Part shown: piece by piece, positions 6,169 to 6,877 of the stretch | Layout: each line of letters begins with the position of its first letter | Position numbering within the stretch: the first letter of the stretch is position 1 | Assembly: GCA_964371945.1 (NCBI GenBank) | Contig: CAYJPA010000142.1 | Location: 1 to 6,877 of the forward strand | DNA from: CAYJPA01 sp964371945 | GTDB taxonomy: Bacteria; Chloroflexota; Chloroflexia; Thermomicrobiales; UBA6265 | Direction: 5' to 3' | Length of the DNA: 6,877 nt | Notes under the pieces: model-generated | The model's database searches: none | Told to the model about the DNA's origin: nothing | What the model saw: the letters and a program-made list of their open reading frames with translations, nothing else | Position numbers and translations under genes: made by a program

Positions 6169-6738
6169 TCAAGCAGGCTTCACCGAATCGATACGAATAT
6201 GTCGATAGAGGGTCGCGCGAGAGATCCCGAGTGTCTTGCAGATGGTGGCGATGTCGGTGCCACCCTCGTCATAGAGCCGCTGCGCGAGCGCGAGTGTCTT
6301 CGCATCCGCGAGCTTCTTAGGCCGCCCACCCAACCGACCGCGAGCTCGAGCTGCCCGCAACCCGGCGTGAGTCCGCTCCTTGATGAGATCTCGCTCGAAT
6401 TCCGCCAGCGCTCCAAAGACATGGAAGACCAACTTGCCACCGGAGGTTGTGGTATCGATCTGCTCGGTCAACGAGCGGAAGCCCACTCCCCTCCCCTGTA
6501 GCTCGGTGACGGTCTCGATGAGGTGCTTGAGCGAACGACCCAACCGATCGAGACGCCACACGACCAGGGTATCGCCTTTCCTTATATAAGAGAGCGCTTC
6601 ATCGAGTCCGGGACGGCTCTCTTTGGTGCCGGAGATGATGTCGGTATGGATCGACTCGCATCCGGCCGCGGTGAGGGCGTCTTTCTGCAGATCGAGGATC
6701 TGTTCGCCGGTGGAGACCCGAGCGTAGCCAATGTTCAT
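6169..6738 (-). CDS. Serine recombinase, resolvase/invertase family (TnpR/Pin type)
   Basis: A site-specific recombinase that cuts and rejoins DNA through a phosphoserine intermediate. The 189-residue protein is of normal length for the small resolvase/invertase group. The catalytic domain starts with YARVSTGEQ, the nucleophile being Ser9 with Arg7 beside it; other active-site arginines are Arg42 (SRPGLDE), Arg65 and Arg68 (VVWRLDRLGRS, 59-69). GALAEFERDLIKERT (109-123) is the start of the long dimerisation helix, and the basic hinge with GRLGGRPKK (134-142) leads to a C-terminal helix-turn-helix (about 147-182, including GISRATLYRHI). All key residues are present, so it is probably active. 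ATG 6738 is the only start compatible with the family N-terminus; an in-frame TGA lies 15 bases upstream. GGAG is only two bases before it. No transposase is visible here, so resolvase and invertase roles cannot be separated. Confidence 0.93.
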   Translation of the reverse strand: MNIGYARVSTGEQILDLQKDALTAAGCESIHTDIISGTKESRPGLDEALSYIRKGDTLVVWRLDRLGRSLKHLIETVTELQGRGVGFRSLTEQIDTTTSGGKLVFHVFGALAEFERDLIKERTHAGLRAARARGRLGGRPKKLADAKTLALAQRLYDEGGTDIATICKTLGISRATLYRHIRIDSVKPA

Positions 6739-6745
6739 AACTCCA

Positions 6746-6799
6746 TCGTCTCAAAACCCATGAGCGAATGCAAGAAGCAAAACGATGATATCGAGACGA
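6746..6799. repeat. Inverted repeat upstream of the recombinase (candidate res-type binding site)
   Basis: TCGTCTC (6746-6752) and GAGACGA (6793-6799) are perfect 7-bp inverted arms with 40 bases between. Extended inwards, the two arms read TCGTCTCAAAAC and TCGTCTCGATAT on opposite strands, 9 of 12 identical. Resolvases of the Tn3 group bind 12-base half-sites in the region just upstream of their own gene. The spacing here does not match a standard 28-base crossover site, so the assignment is tentative. Confidence 0.35.
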
Positions 6800-6809
6800 C
6801 TTAAGACAC

Positions 6810-6829
6810 AGTGACCGACGCCTGTCACT
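6810..6829. repeat. Short hairpin-forming inverted repeat near the right edge
   Basis: AGTGAC (6810-6815) and GTCACT (6824-6829) are perfect 6-bp arms around an 8-base loop. There is no U-rich tail, so it is not a clear terminator. It lies 72-91 bases upstream of the recombinase start, in the same direction-neutral stretch as the 7-bp inverted repeat, and could be part of a recombination site or an element end. The rest of 6739-6877 shows no coding sequence I can recognise. Confidence 0.3.
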
Positions 6830-6877
6830 TTCAGAGTTATCTGTCGTTGTTCTTCAGCGATCATTGACGCAGTTGGA

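Noticed and set aside
5876..6172. Minus-strand 98-codon frame next to the recombinase
   Set aside because: No recognisable domain or ribosome binding site. It overlaps the HAF-like fragment on the opposite strand and the recombinase 3' end, so it is more likely a shadow.

Overview
The window is moderately GC-rich bacterial DNA with no rRNA, tRNA or CRISPR array. It fits an environmental, soil-type bacterium. The style of the proteins (Tat-exported peptide-type binding protein, Opp/Dpp permeases, a GH20-like barrel protein, a degenerate TPR-associated protein) reminds me of Chloroflexota/Thermomicrobia genomes. That assignment is an impression from memory, not something the sequence proves.

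Layout. Positions 1-317 hold no gene I can name, but contain a dif-like imperfect palindrome (200-225) with the geometry of a tyrosine-recombinase crossover site. Positions 318-793 (minus) are a broken gene: two coding-like segments in different frames, the upstream one without a start codon. Positions 882-2020 (minus) hold a GH20-like glycoside hydrolase. Its well-supported start (ATG 2020 with a Shine-Dalgarno) lies in a different frame from the catalytic body, so it is frameshifted or carries an assembly indel. The divergent spacer 2021-2319 has a -10-like hexamer for the hydrolase gene and a 9-bp direct repeat spaced 22 bp, a candidate operator. Positions 2320-5837 (plus) are the clearest part: an operon of an SBP_5 substrate-binding protein and two inner-membrane permeases of the Opp/Dpp family, the last two overlapping by 4 bp. 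No ATPase gene follows.

The right side looks like accessory or scarred DNA. A 35-codon fragment at 5903-6010 resembles the C-terminus of a HAF-repeat protein (GINDAGQIAG motif). A complete small serine recombinase of resolvase/invertase type lies at 6169-6738 (minus). Inverted and direct repeats just upstream of it (6746-6829) could be recombinase binding sites or an element end.

How the genes may work together: the binding protein would capture an oligopeptide or amino-sugar oligomer outside the membrane and hand it to the permease pair. The divergent GH20-like enzyme hints that the substrate could be a glycan or chito-oligosaccharide, but this is inference. The ATPases must come from elsewhere or have been lost. 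I did not find a convincing new biological system. The most interesting signals are the dif-like site, the two frameshifted genes, the HAF remnant and the recombinase-flanking repeats, which together suggest a rearranged, partly decaying locus.
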